Source: an uncultured Ruminococcus sp.
GTDB taxonomy: Bacteria; Bacillota; Clostridia; Lachnospirales; Lachnospiraceae
Reading direction: 5' to 3'
Length of the DNA stretch: 64,000 bases
NCBI GenBank assembly: GCA_900066355.1
Contig: FMEL01000004.1
Location: forward strand, 114,501-178,500
Made by a program: the position numbers and the translations under genes
The notes under the pieces: model-generated
Told to the model about the DNA's origin: nothing
The model's input: only the letters and a program-made list of their open reading frames with translations
Database searches by the model: none
Shown here: one piece after another, positions 33,122 to 42,061 of the stretch
Position numbering within the stretch: position 1 is the first letter of the stretch
Layout of the letters: each line of letters begins with the position of its first letter

Positions 33122-33350
33122 TGTACATGAAAAACAGCCGGTGAGATATAGCCGCAATAACTCTCTACAGGATTCGAGCAAGTTCTTAATGTTTGATCAA
33201 TGCGTTACGAATAAAAATTATGCTGTCTGAGCGTCAGCGAGTTCATAATTTTTATTTGTGTATTTAGCAGTGATTAAACATTTTAGAACTTACCGAATCC
33301 GAAGCCTGTTGTTGCGGCTATATCTTCATCCGGCTGCAAAAATTTGTACG
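33122..33350 (-). repeat. Giant imperfect palindrome (~230 bp)
   Basis: The arms GTACA..CAGCCGG..GATATAGCCGCAA..GGATTCG..AAGTTCT..AATGTTT.ATCA..AATAAAAATTATG at 33123-33222 are matched by their complement at 33244-33349, around a 21-base loop (33223-33243). On the minus strand the loop reads AACTCGCT..CGCTCAGACAG. It starts ~36 bases after the feoA-like stop, so it may act as that gene's terminator. Confidence 0.8.
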
Positions 33351-33385
33351 GAACTTTTTACGACTATCCCTGTATCCTCATTCCC

Positions 33386-33598
33386 CTACACCTGAATCCG
33401 ATCCGCTACTTCATTCCCAACCGCCAGCCGCCGGTCATTCCGCCCGATGATCAGCCAATCCCGGCACTTCTGGATAACCTGAATCGTGCTGCCTTCTTTA
33501 ATATCCATGTTTCTCATCGCTTCCAAAATCTCTGGAACACCAAACATCCATTTGATCGTGCAGGTATCTCCTGCATTTATCTGTGATAAAGCCTGCAT
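33386..33598 (-). CDS. FeoA-domain protein
   Basis: 70 residues matching the small SH3-like FeoA domain: GDTCTIKWMFGVPEILEAMRNMDIKEGSTIQVIQKC, ending LAVGNEVADRIQV. FeoA proteins assist the ferrous iron transporter FeoB; a solitary FeoA-like protein without feoB next to it is common in clostridia and may have another role. A perfect AAAGGAGGG ribosome site stands before the ATG. An overlapping plus-strand frame is a shadow. Confidence 0.85.
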   Translation of the reverse strand: MQALSQINAGDTCTIKWMFGVPEILEAMRNMDIKEGSTIQVIQKCRDWLIIGRNDRRLAVGNEVADRIQV

Positions 33599-33668
33599 AA
33601 AAGTCCCTCCTTTAGGAAAGATAGAAAAGAGTTAACGTCAGATAATTTACACTTTTGTTATTGAATTA

Positions 33669-33698
33669 ATCATACAACTCAGAATATATGTTCGTCAA
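33669..33698 (-). promoter_or_regulatory. Promoter of the FeoA-like gene
   Basis: Minus strand: TTGACG (complement 33693-33698), an 18-base spacer, and TATGAT (33669-33674). Confidence 0.65.
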
Positions 33699-33800
33699 TT
33701 GGAACATCAGCTAGTTAAATCTCATATTGGATAGCATATACTGACGATAGATAGTGTGCACTAAGAGACCGATTGTATACATAATGAAGCGATAATGCAA

Positions 33801-33829
33801 TTGACAGAATTTCTTATAAATGATATTCT
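33801..33829 (+). promoter_or_regulatory. Promoter of the FN3 surface protein gene
   Basis: TTGACA at 33801-33806, a 17-base spacer and TATTCT at 33824-33829, about 45 bases before the GTG start. Confidence 0.7.
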
Positions 33830-33874
33830 TTAACAGGGTTTCAAATAACTAACTAAAGTAAGAGGAGGGGAACC

Positions 33875-36727
33875 GTGAAGAGACATATTGCATTTTGGGT
33901 TTCAGCAATGATGACTGTGAATTTATTTACAGCGGTGCCGGCTTTTGCGACAGATGATTTTTCTGATGTAGAAGTGGCAGTTCAGGAAGACAGCAATGAA
34001 GATGCTGAAGAAATGGAAATTCAGGATTCAACAGAGGAAGATTTTGAGGATGAAGATGCAGTAACGGAAGATAGAGCTGCATCGGACAGCGAAGTAGACA
34101 GTGTGACAGATGTGGATCTGTTTTCAGACGGAGATTCTGAAAATGCAGTTGCGGAATACCAACAGTTAAAAGATGCGCCGACCGCAGAAGCAGAACAGGA
34201 GTCAGGTTTTGGGAGTGATTACCAGAAACTCCTTTTTTCTGATGGTACATATGCAGGAGGAGTCAGCCAGATTCTTGTAAATGGAAATGTATGGGAAAAA
34301 GTATCTTCAAAATACAGTTTGTTTAGAAGAAATGCATATTATATGGATAGTTCAGATGCTTCGGTAGTCTTTGACGGCAGTGGAAACGGCATATTGACCA
34401 ACGGAGATATCATTACGATAAAAAATCCGTCATACCAGGATCTGCTTCTTCGTGTGAAGGGGAGTGGAAGTGATTTCGCAGTGGAGCCTTATGATCCAAA
34501 CAGTGGAAATGATAAAGAAGGTCCATCTGATGGACAGAACACATTATATGTGAGATTAAACGGATATTTTGAGAGTGCACTTACCGGTCAGCAGAAATAT
34601 GATGCAATCAGTGGAGCATCTACTTCGGTTTCTACGAATAAAAACAGTAATGTTATTGTCGAAGCGGCAGTGGTTCCGGACGGAACAACGCCGGGAAAAA
34701 ATGACTGGAAACCTTTACATGAAGCAGTAACGGTAAATACAAAAAAGACAAGCGTAAATATCGACACGGAATCCTGTGGAATGTCAGGTGTATACTCGAT
34801 TTATGACAGCTCATTGTCACTGAGCGGTGTTCCTGATCAGCCGGGTTCTTATCCGGTAAGTGTAACAGTAACAGATCAGAATGGCAGAACCGCAACCAGT
34901 AATGAGCTTGTATTTAAGGTTTATTCACGTACGGAAAAACTGAGTGACTGTCTGAAACTTGAAAATGCAAAGCAGACTGCAGATGGCAAATACATGTATG
35001 ATATGGAACCATGGGCAATTGCAAATTTTGGCGGTACAAATGAGACAGTAACTGTACCGGCACAGATTAAAGCATGGTATGGCTCTCATACAAGCGGCAC
35101 ATATGGAGAACTGGGATATGCAGTATCTGAGACAGAAAATCCGACGCAGACATTGATTATTCCGAATGGTTGTGACCTGACCCTGGTAAATATGAAGGCC
35201 TTCAGCAGTGTCCGTATTATTGTACAGGAAGGCGGCAGATTGTGCCTCAGGGATTCCTCTATGCATGGTGTGATTGAGGTGATGAATGGTGGAAGGGTTT
35301 CTGTGAACTATGACAATTATGGCAGAAGCTTTCTGACAGGTGCATCTGTGAATGGACAGCTGATTTTAAATGCGGGTGCGATTATGGAAAATTCACTGAT
35401 CTATTCAAATACAAATTTCCTGGCAAATGGTTCAGAAGTACGCCATAATACATCGCCGGTAGTTCTTGTAAAAGGTGATGCTTCCATAGAAGGGGAAGTT
35501 TATATCAGAGGTGATGAGGCAGCTACAGGTACAGACCCGGCTACAGAAAAAAGTTACAGTGGACAGCCTGCACTGAAAATTTCAGGTGGTACACTGACAC
35601 TTTCTGAGAATGGAGTCCTTGGTGTATACGGAGGCGGAAGAAATGCAACGACATCTGTTGGCGGGGCTGCGCTGATTCTCGATCAGGGAACTGTCAGTGG
35701 CAACGGAAAGCTTATTGCGGTTGGCGGAAATGGTACATATGATGATGGCGGAAACGGCATCAGCGGAACAGGTACGATATCTACGGCAAGCGCATGGCTG
35801 GAAGGCGGTTCTGCAATTTTGTCAAAAGAAGCTTCCGTTGCCGGAAAAGCATATGTCTCTTCAGTTAATATAGCTGATCAGACGACACTGAAAGCAATTG
35901 ATGGAAGAAAAATCTCCAATAACTTTGAAAATACAACGGAAAGACAGTGGAATGATATTACAACAAAACCGAATCTGACATTATATGAAATAACAGAGCC
36001 GGATGAGAAACCGGAGCCAGGTGAGAAACCGGAGCCAGGTGAAAAACCGGAACCAGGTGAGAAACCGGAGCCAGGTGAGAAACCGGAACCGAGTGAGAAA
36101 CCGGAACCGAGTGAGAAACCAGAACCGAGTGAGAAACCGGAACCGAGCACAAAACCGGAAACGATAAAGAAACCTGCAAATGTAAATGGTGCGAAGGCAA
36201 TATCTGCCGGTTATAACCAGATTAGAATTACATGGAAGAAAGCTGCAAATGCAAGTGGATATATCATTGAAAGAAAAAAAGGATCAAAATGGCAGACAAT
36301 CGCAAATATAAAAGCGTCTGCACTTTCTTACACACAGCGCAATTCCAAGAAGTATCCAATTCAGACAGGACGTGGGTATGCATATCGAATCAGAGCATAT
36401 CGAGTGGTTAACGGGAAATATATTTACGGAGAATATTCCGGAGCATTCAGTGGCAAAGCATTACCGGCAGCGACGACGTTAAGAGTAGCAGGAAAATCTT
36501 CCGGTATTCGGTTAAGCTGGAGAAAAGTTCCGGGTGCATCCGGATATGTAGTATACCGCTATATCGGAGGAAAACGGAGCAGAATTGCATCTACAGGCAA
36601 AATAACGCTCATAGACAGAAAAGTATCAAAAAGCCGCAGTTATGGTTATCGTGTACGGGCATATCGTATAGTAAATGGAAAGAGAGTATACGGAAGCTGG
36701 TCCGGACTGAAAAGAATAAGAAGATAA
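33875..36727 (+). CDS. Large secreted adhesin-like protein with FN3 domains and Pro-Glu-Lys repeat
   Basis: 950 residues from a GTG start preceded by GAGGAGGGG. Signal peptide to ~25 (VPAFA), an acidic Glu/Asp stretch to ~90 containing LFSDG, an Ig-like segment (~290-350), then a Gly-rich beta-helix-like region (~430-690). Next come nine 6-residue units of the form EPGEKP or EPSEKP (~709-765), and two fibronectin type III-like domains (~770-860 and 865-950), each with a YxYRIRAYRVVNGKxxYG-type strand. No LPXTG motif or other known wall anchor. Likely surface adhesion. Confidence 0.8.
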   Translation: MKRHIAFWVSAMMTVNLFTAVPAFATDDFSDVEVAVQEDSNEDAEEMEIQDSTEEDFEDEDAVTEDRAASDSEVDSVTDVDLFSDGDSENAVAEYQQLKDAPTAEAEQESGFGSDYQKLLFSDGTYAGGVSQILVNGNVWEKVSSKYSLFRRNAYYMDSSDASVVFDGSGNGILTNGDIITIKNPSYQDLLLRVKGSGSDFAVEPYDPNSGNDKEGPSDGQNTLYVRLNGYFESALTGQQKYDAISGASTSVSTNKNSNVIVEAAVVPDGTTPGKNDWKPLHEAVTVNTKKTSVNIDTESCGMSGVYSIYDSSLSLSGVPDQPGSYPVSVTVTDQNGRTATSNELVFKVYSRTEKLSDCLKLENAKQTADGKYMYDMEPWAIANFGGTNETVTVPAQIKAWYGSHTSGTYGELGYAVSETENPTQTLIIPNGCDLTLVNMKAFSSVRIIVQEGGRLCLRDSSMHGVIEVMNGGRVSVNYDNYGRSFLTGASVNGQLILNAGAIMENSLIYSNTNFLANGSEVRHNTSPVVLVKGDASIEGEVYIRGDEAATGTDPATEKSYSGQPALKISGGTLTLSENGVLGVYGGGRNATTSVGGAALILDQGTVSGNGKLIAVGGNGTYDDGGNGISGTGTISTASAWLEGGSAILSKEASVAGKAYVSSVNIADQTTLKAIDGRKISNNFENTTERQWNDITTKPNLTLYEITEPDEKPEPGEKPEPGEKPEPGEKPEPGEKPEPSEKPEPSEKPEPSEKPEPSTKPETIKKPANVNGAKAISAGYNQIRITWKKAANASGYIIERKKGSKWQTIANIKASALSYTQRNSKKYPIQTGRGYAYRIRAYRVVNGKYIYGEYSGAFSGKALPAATTLRVAGKSSGIRLSWRKVPGASGYVVYRYIGGKRSRIASTGKITLIDRKVSKSRSYGYRVRAYRIVNGKRVYGSWSGLKRIRR
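36000..36160 (+). repeat. In-gene 18-bp tandem repeat coding EPGEKP/EPSEKP
   Basis: About nine tandem copies of an 18-base unit related to GAGAAACCGGAGCCAGGT, the later copies changed to GAGAAACCGGAACCGAGT. It encodes a rigid proline-rich stalk before the FN3 domains and could vary in copy number by slippage. Confidence 0.85.
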
Positions 36728-36766
36728 AAGCGGAAAGAATGCCGAGGCATTCTTGAATCTGCAGAT

Positions 36767-36807
36767 GAAAGCCCTCTTTATCGAAAATGCGATAGAGAGG
36801 GCTTTTT
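36767..36807 (+). terminator. Terminator of the FN3 surface protein gene
   Basis: AAAGCCCTCTTTATCG pairs with CGATAGAGAGGGCTTT, followed by TTT. A smaller hairpin AGAATGCC/GGCATTCT lies just before it. Confidence 0.9.
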
Positions 36808-36818
36808 CCAAATTCCAG

Positions 36819-36847
36819 GTTTACAAACATTTACAAATATGCTACTA
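36819..36847 (+). promoter_or_regulatory. Promoter of the metG T-box leader
   Basis: TTTACA at 36819-36824, a 17-base spacer and TACTAT at 36842-36847. Confidence 0.6.
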
Positions 36848-36849
36848 TT

Positions 36850-37272
36850 TTTAAAGAGCAGAAACACGTAGATTTCGCAAAAAATAAGCAAACTCACAGA
36901 ACAAGAGAGTACATTTGCTGACCACATTACAGAGAATTCCCCGAAGGGGTGCACGTTTCTTTTGATTTAGAAAAGAGCGTAGTGGCAAGAACAGGACGTA
37001 ACTGTTCCATTCCGGTGGCTGAGAGGGAAGTGCAGGTGCAGATGGAAGATGGCTTGGGAGAGGTGCAGTCGAGATGAGATTTACATTCAGACTGCAACAG
37101 GAACGCCTGTTATAGCGGAAGGGTATCAGGACAGTGACAGAACGACTGGATTGGGAAGTCAGGATGGAATCGTACCCGATAAGGTTTCTGACCGCGAGGC
37201 AGGAACGAATAGAAGTGGTAACACGGGCAGGACTCGTCTTCTCAATATGAAGGGAAGATGGTCTTTTTTTTT
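36850..37272 (+). ncRNA. T-box riboswitch leader of metG
   Basis: A ~420-base leader with the T-box core AGAAGTGGTAACACGGGC (37211-37228), followed by a terminator stem GACTCGTCTTC/GAAGATGGTC (37231-37263) and nine T residues. T-box leaders bind uncharged tRNA and switch from terminator to antiterminator. ATG at 37074-37076 is a candidate methionine specifier codon in stem I, not verified by folding. The downstream metG gene fits. Confidence 0.75.
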
Positions 37273-37273
37273 A

Positions 37274-37329
37274 CGTTATAGGAAATTACTTCGTAATGTT
37301 CCAATAATGTAAAAATGCTTCGCGAGGAT
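37274..37329. repeat. Dispersed palindromic repeat, copy 2
   Basis: TTATAGGAAATTACTTCGTA..TGTTCCAATAA followed by ATGCTTCGCGAGGAT. It is a close copy of 20578-20633 and is inserted between the T-box terminator and the metG ribosome site. Confidence 0.75.
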
Positions 37330-37361
37330 ATTTAAGAATATTAATCAGGAGGAACTATAAA

Positions 37362-39320
37362 ATGGAAAAGCAGAAGTATTATATTACAACCGCGATTGCT
37401 TATACATCCGGTAAGCCGCACATTGGTAACACCTACGAGGTCGTACTGGCAGATGCAATTGCACGTTACAAAAGACAGGAAGGATATGACGTATTTTTCC
37501 AGACAGGAACTGACGAGCATGGTCAGAAAATCGAACTCAAAGCAGAAGAAGCAGGAATCACACCAAAGGAATTCGTAGACAACGTATCCGGTGAGATCAA
37601 GAGAATCTGGGATCTGATGAACACATCTTATGACAAATTTATCCGTACCACAGATGCCGATCACGAAAAACAGGTTCAGAAAATCTTCAAGAAGATGTAC
37701 GCAAAAGGTGATATCTACAAAGGACATTATGAAGGAATGTACTGTACACCATGTGAATCTTTCTTTACAGAATCACAGCTTGTAGATGGCAAATGTCCGG
37801 ACTGCGGACGTCCGTGTGTACCTGCAAAAGAAGAAGCATACTTCTTCAAAATGAGCAAATATGCAGACCGTCTGATCGACTATATCAACACACATCCGGA
37901 TTTCATTCAGCCGGAGTCACGTAAAAATGAGATGATGAATAACTTCCTTCTTCCGGGACTTCAGGATCTCTGCGTATCCAGAACATCCTTCAAATGGGGA
38001 ATTCCGGTAGACTTCGATCCGAAACACGTTGTTTATGTATGGCTGGATGCTCTGACAAACTATATTACAGGAATCGGATATGACTGCGACGGCGAAAGCT
38101 CCGAACAGTTCAACAAACTGTGGCCGGCAGACCTTCATCTGATCGGTAAAGACATCATTCGTTTCCATACTATTTACTGGCCTATCTTCCTGATGTCACT
38201 TGATCTGCCGCTTCCGAAACAGGTATTCGGACATCCGTGGCTGCTTCAGGGAGATGGCAAAATGAGTAAATCAAAAGGAAATGTTATCTATGCAGATGAA
38301 CTCGTTGATTTCTTCGGTGTAGATGCTGTCCGTTATTTCGTACTTCATGAAATGCCATTCGAAAACGATGGTGTTATCACATGGGAACTGATGGTAGAAA
38401 GACTGAATTCCGAACTTGCAAATACACTCGGAAATCTTGTAAACCGTACCATCTCCATGTCCAACAAATACTTCGGCGGTGTTGTTGAAAACAAAGGTGT
38501 TGTGGAGCCGGTCGACGAAGACCTCAAGGCATTTGCACTGGCAGTTCCGGGCAAAGTTGCAGAAAAAATGGACAAACTGCGTGTTGCAGATGCCATGACA
38601 GAAGTCTTCACGCTGTTCAAACGTCTCAACAAATATATCGATGAAACTATGCCGTGGGCTCTTGCAAAAGACGAAGCAAAGAAAGACCGCCTTGCAACTG
38701 TTCTCTACAATCTGGTTGAGGGAATCACCATGGGTGCAACTCTTCTGGAATCTTTTATGCCGGAGACAACAGAGCGTATCCTTGCTCAGTTAAATACAGA
38801 AAAACGTACACTTGAAGATCTTAAGACATTCGGACTGTATCCGTCAGGAAACAAAGTTACAGAAAAACCGGAGATCCTGTTTGCACGTCTTGATCTCAAA
38901 GAAGTACTTGCAAAAGTAGAAGAACTTCATCCAAAGAAAGAAGAGCCCGTTGAAGAAGCAAAAGAAGAAAACGTGATCGACATTGAAGCAAAACCGGAGA
39001 TCACATTTGATGATTTTGGCAAACTTCAGTTCCAGGTGGGCGAGATCATTGCCTGCGAAGAAGTCAAAAAATCCCGTAAACTTCTCTGCTCTCAGGTAAA
39101 AATCGGCAGTCAGGTACGCCAGATCGTATCCGGCATCAAATCTCACTACAGTGCAGAAGAAATGGTTGGCAAGAAAGTTATGGTTGTTACAAATCTGAAA
39201 CCTGCCAAACTTGCAGGAATCCTCAGTGAAGGAATGATCCTCTGCGCCGAAGATGCGGATGGAAATCTGTCCCTGATGGTACCGGAAAAAGAAATGCCGG
39301 CAGGTGCTGAAATCTGCTGA
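37362..39320 (+). CDS. metG: Methionine--tRNA ligase
   Basis: 652 residues. Class I signature HIGH appears as PHIGNTYE (~19) and KMSKS as GKMSKSKGN (~300). A zinc knuckle CTPCESFF ... CPDCGRPC lies at ~127-150. After a Lys/Glu-rich linker, the C-terminal ~100 residues (FGKLQFQVGEIIACEEVKKS onward) form the tRNA-binding (EMAP/Trbp111-like) domain. It charges initiator and elongator tRNA-Met. A T-box leader precedes it; AGGAGGA stands before the ATG. Confidence 0.97.
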   Translation: MEKQKYYITTAIAYTSGKPHIGNTYEVVLADAIARYKRQEGYDVFFQTGTDEHGQKIELKAEEAGITPKEFVDNVSGEIKRIWDLMNTSYDKFIRTTDADHEKQVQKIFKKMYAKGDIYKGHYEGMYCTPCESFFTESQLVDGKCPDCGRPCVPAKEEAYFFKMSKYADRLIDYINTHPDFIQPESRKNEMMNNFLLPGLQDLCVSRTSFKWGIPVDFDPKHVVYVWLDALTNYITGIGYDCDGESSEQFNKLWPADLHLIGKDIIRFHTIYWPIFLMSLDLPLPKQVFGHPWLLQGDGKMSKSKGNVIYADELVDFFGVDAVRYFVLHEMPFENDGVITWELMVERLNSELANTLGNLVNRTISMSNKYFGGVVENKGVVEPVDEDLKAFALAVPGKVAEKMDKLRVADAMTEVFTLFKRLNKYIDETMPWALAKDEAKKDRLATVLYNLVEGITMGATLLESFMPETTERILAQLNTEKRTLEDLKTFGLYPSGNKVTEKPEILFARLDLKEVLAKVEELHPKKEEPVEEAKEENVIDIEAKPEITFDDFGKLQFQVGEIIACEEVKKSRKLLCSQVKIGSQVRQIVSGIKSHYSAEEMVGKKVMVVTNLKPAKLAGILSEGMILCAEDADGNLSLMVPEKEMPAGAEIC

Positions 39321-39359
39321 TGTATGATGGAGTTTGACAGTTACTGCAAATGAAATTGC

Positions 39360-39398
39360 AATCCCCTGTGTATCGCAACAACGAGCACGGGGGATTTT
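39360..39398 (+). terminator. Terminator of metG
   Basis: ATCCCC..TG and CA..GGGGAT form a stem followed by TTTTTG. Confidence 0.75.
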
Positions 39399-39424
39399 TG
39401 TAACCAAAAGCTTTCGCATTGTAC

Positions 39425-39454
39425 TTGCAGAGACATATGTTTTACGGGTATACT
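39425..39454 (+). promoter_or_regulatory. Probable promoter of the moa operon
   Basis: TTGCAG, an 18-base spacer and TATACT about 90 bases before moaC. No Moco riboswitch was recognised in the leader. Confidence 0.5.
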
Positions 39455-39541
39455 GTATGTGATTGATATGATAAATGACAGTCAGACACAGGATACGACT
39501 GTGGTGAAAATAATCAGCAGATATTTCAGGAGGGAAAAGCC

Positions 39542-40030
39542 ATGGCGAACGGACTTACACATTTTGATAAAGAAGGAAATGCAGTGATGGTGGATGTTTC
39601 CGGTAAAAGTGTCACTTATCGGACAGCATTGGCTACAGGTTATATTTCTGTAGGCCCCGAGATCATGACATGCGTTACAGAAGGAAATGTCAAAAAAGGT
39701 GACGTTCTCGGTGTGGCACGGGTGGCAGGCATCATGGGTGTCAAAAAAACTTCCGAACTGATTCCGATGTGTCATCCTCTTCCGATACAGAAATGTTCGA
39801 TTGATTATGAACTGGATCATGAAAAGAACCGCATTCATGTATTCTGTACTGTTAAGACAGAGGGAAAAACCGGTGTGGAAATGGAGGCTCTGACAGGAGT
39901 TCAGGTGACACTTCTGACTATCTATGACATGTGTAAAGCAATTGACAAGCATATGGTAATGTCAGAAATCCATCTGGTAGAAAAAACAGGAGGAAAAAGC
40001 GGAGATTTTCGTTTTGAAGATGAAACATGA
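39542..40030 (+). CDS. moaC: Cyclic pyranopterin monophosphate synthase MoaC
   Basis: 162 residues, full length. Diagnostic segments are VDVSGKSVTYRTALATG, GVMAAK-equivalent GIMGVKKTSELIPMCHPLP, and VEMEALTGVQVTLLTIYDM with catalytic Lys and His regions. It converts the MoaA product to cPMP, the first molybdopterin intermediate. GGAGGG precedes the start. It overlaps moaA by four bases (ATGA). Confidence 0.96.
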   Translation: MANGLTHFDKEGNAVMVDVSGKSVTYRTALATGYISVGPEIMTCVTEGNVKKGDVLGVARVAGIMGVKKTSELIPMCHPLPIQKCSIDYELDHEKNRIHVFCTVKTEGKTGVEMEALTGVQVTLLTIYDMCKAIDKHMVMSEIHLVEKTGGKSGDFRFEDET

Positions 40031-41007
40031 TAGACCGTTGTGGAAGAAATATTGACTATCTGAGGATTTCCGTGACAGACCGCTGTAACTTACGTTGCAT
40101 TTATTGTATGCCCGAGGAAGGTATAAGGCTGACCGGGCGCGAAAATATTCTGCAGGAACCGGAAATCATTCGAGTATGTCGGGTGATGGCAGAGCTTGGA
40201 ATCAAAAAGATCAAAATTACCGGTGGAGAACCGCTGGTACGGCCCCGGATGCCGGGCCTGATCCGTCAGATAAAAGCAATTCCGGGTATCGAAAAAGTGA
40301 CACTGACTACGAATGGAATCCTTTTGAAAAAACAGATGAAGGAACTGGCAGAGGCAGGACTTGACAGTCTGAATATTAGTCTGGATACACTTGACAGAGA
40401 GGGTTCCCTGAAAATTACACGCAGAGATCTTCTTGACGATACTCTTGCCGGTATTAAAGAAGCAATGAAATATCCGAACGTGCAGTTAAAGATCAACTGT
40501 GTGCCTTTGGGAATAGAGGAGCAGAATCTGTGTGAGATTGCGGAATTCGCCCACCAATATCCCGTACATGTCCGTTTTATAGAGATGATGCCGATTGGTT
40601 ATGGAAGTTTCTTCACAGGAATGTCACAGGAAAAAATCGTATCTCTTCTGGAAGAAAAATTTGGCATACTTATCCCATATGAGGGACTCCCTCTTGGAAA
40701 CGGTCCGTGTAAGTATTATACTGTGGATGGATTTCAGGGCAAGATAGGCTTTATCAGCGCAATCAGCCACAAGTTCTGCAGTGAGTGCAACCGCATTCGC
40801 CTGACTTCACAGGGATATCTGAAAACATGTCTGCAATATACAGCAGGACGTGATCTGAGAGAAGCGTTAAGAAACGGTGGAACGGATGAAGAATTAAAAG
40901 AAATCATAAAAGCTGCACTGTCCGAAAAACCGGATGGCCATCATTTCAGAGAAAAGGTAAAAGAAGATGATACAGAGAGTTTGTGTATGTCACAGATAGG
41001 AGGATAA
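40027..41007 (+). CDS. moaA: GTP 3',8-cyclase MoaA
   Basis: 326 residues. Radical SAM cluster site CNLRCIYC near residue 18, GGEPLVR downstream, and a C-terminal second cluster with CSECNRIRLTSQGYLKTCL. It produces 3',8-cyclo-GTP from GTP in molybdenum cofactor synthesis, working with MoaC. The start overlaps moaC; the stop lies two bases before mogA. Confidence 0.96.
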   Translation: MIDRCGRNIDYLRISVTDRCNLRCIYCMPEEGIRLTGRENILQEPEIIRVCRVMAELGIKKIKITGGEPLVRPRMPGLIRQIKAIPGIEKVTLTTNGILLKKQMKELAEAGLDSLNISLDTLDREGSLKITRRDLLDDTLAGIKEAMKYPNVQLKINCVPLGIEEQNLCEIAEFAHQYPVHVRFIEMMPIGYGSFFTGMSQEKIVSLLEEKFGILIPYEGLPLGNGPCKYYTVDGFQGKIGFISAISHKFCSECNRIRLTSQGYLKTCLQYTAGRDLREALRNGGTDEELKEIIKAALSEKPDGHHFREKVKEDDTESLCMSQIGG

Positions 41008-41009
41008 TA

Positions 41010-41501
41010 ATGAAACGCGCAGCAATTATAACAGCAAGTGATTCCGGATACAGAGGTGAGCGGGAGGATTTAAGCGGCCCTGCAATCAAAGAAATTTTGG
41101 AAAGAGAAGGATATGAAGTCATTTCTATGGATATCCTTCCGGACGATCAGGTAATGCTTGCAGGAAAATTGCAGGAAATAGCAGATTCAGAAAAAGCGGA
41201 GCTGATCCTGACGACAGGCGGAACCGGATTTTCAGAGCGCGATGTCACACCGGAGGCAACGGAAGAAGTAATCGAGCGAAAGGTTCCGGGAATACCGGAG
41301 GCAATCCGCGCATACAGCATGACGATCACAAAACGTGCGATGCTGAGCCGTGCGACAGCCGGAATCCGAGGGAAGACACTGATCGTAAATCTTCCGGGCA
41401 GTCCGAAAGCAGTACGGGAAAGTCTGGAATATATTATCGATACACTGGCACACGGGCTTGAAATCCTGAGTGGTGAAGCGCGTGACTGTGCACGTAAGTA
41501 G
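41010..41501 (+). CDS. mogA: Molybdopterin adenylyltransferase (MogA/MoaB-like)
   Basis: 163 residues from ATG 41010, eight bases after AGGAGG. The conserved TTGGTGFSERDVTPEAT block and the LPGSPKAVRESL motif of the MoCF-binding fold are present. It adenylates molybdopterin before metal insertion. MogA versus MoaB cannot be settled from sequence alone. Third gene of the moa operon. Confidence 0.9.
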   Translation: MKRAAIITASDSGYRGEREDLSGPAIKEILEREGYEVISMDILPDDQVMLAGKLQEIADSEKAELILTTGGTGFSERDVTPEATEEVIERKVPGIPEAIRAYSMTITKRAMLSRATAGIRGKTLIVNLPGSPKAVRESLEYIIDTLAHGLEILSGEARDCARK

Positions 41502-41620
41502 AAATATGAAAAGCCTTCGGCAGAATCAGGATATGTGAAGAAGAATATGCCATATCAGGTATGTGGCACATTTTACAGTAGGAATTGCCGGGGTATTTTT
41601 AAATAAGGGAGAATTGAGCT

Positions 41621-42061
41621 ATGGGGAAAGTAATTGCAGTCTGCATCAGTGAAAAAAAGGGAACACAGAAACACCCGGTGCAGGAAGCAGAATTTATAGA
41701 GGACTGGGGCATCAAAGATGATGCACATGCCGGTAAATGGCACCGTCAGGTCAGTCTTTTGTCTTATGACAAGATTGAGGCACTCCGTGCACGGGGCGCA
41801 GAGGTAGAGGACGGAGCATTCGGAGAAAACCTTGTTGTGCAGGGATTCGATTTTTCTGCACTTCCGATCGGAACAAGATTTCGATGTAACGAGGTTGTGC
41901 TGGAAATGACACAGATTGGGAAAGAATGCCATCATGGATGTGCGATTTTCCAGAAAATGGGTGATTGCATTATGCCGCGGGAAGGCGTTTTTACAAAAGT
42001 ACTTCACGGAGGAATCATCCGTGAGGGCGATGAATTTGTGATCGAGGAGTGTAAAGACTGA
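41621..42061 (+). CDS. MOSC domain protein
   Basis: 146 residues covering one MOSC (molybdenum cofactor sulfurase C-terminal) domain. GDAHAG-type segment appears as KDDAHAGKWHRQVSLLS; GAFGENLVVQG and a Cys-containing GKECHHGCAIFQ follow. MOSC proteins bind or transfer the sulfur ligand of the cofactor. It follows the moa genes by 119 bases, consistent with cofactor maturation, and overlaps tatD by one base. Confidence 0.9.
   Translation: MGKVIAVCISEKKGTQKHPVQEAEFIEDWGIKDDAHAGKWHRQVSLLSYDKIEALRARGAEVEDGAFGENLVVQGFDFSALPIGTRFRCNEVVLEMTQIGKECHHGCAIFQKMGDCIMPREGVFTKVLHGGIIREGDEFVIEECKD

Noticed and set aside
33344..33586. 80-codon plus-strand frame
   Set aside because: Antisense of the FeoA-like gene, which has a perfect ribosome site, a promoter and a recognisable domain.
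35878..36150. Gly/Ser/Phe repeat protein on the minus strand
   Set aside because: It is merely the complement of the 18-bp Pro-Glu-Lys repeat in the adhesin gene.
36000..36160. CRISPR array
   Set aside because: The repeats are 18-bp units with no spacers and keep a coding frame inside the adhesin gene. No CRISPR array or cas gene was seen in the window.
37049..37312. 87-codon frame upstream of metG
   Set aside because: It runs through the T-box core, the terminator and the palindromic repeat, so it is non-coding RNA sequence.
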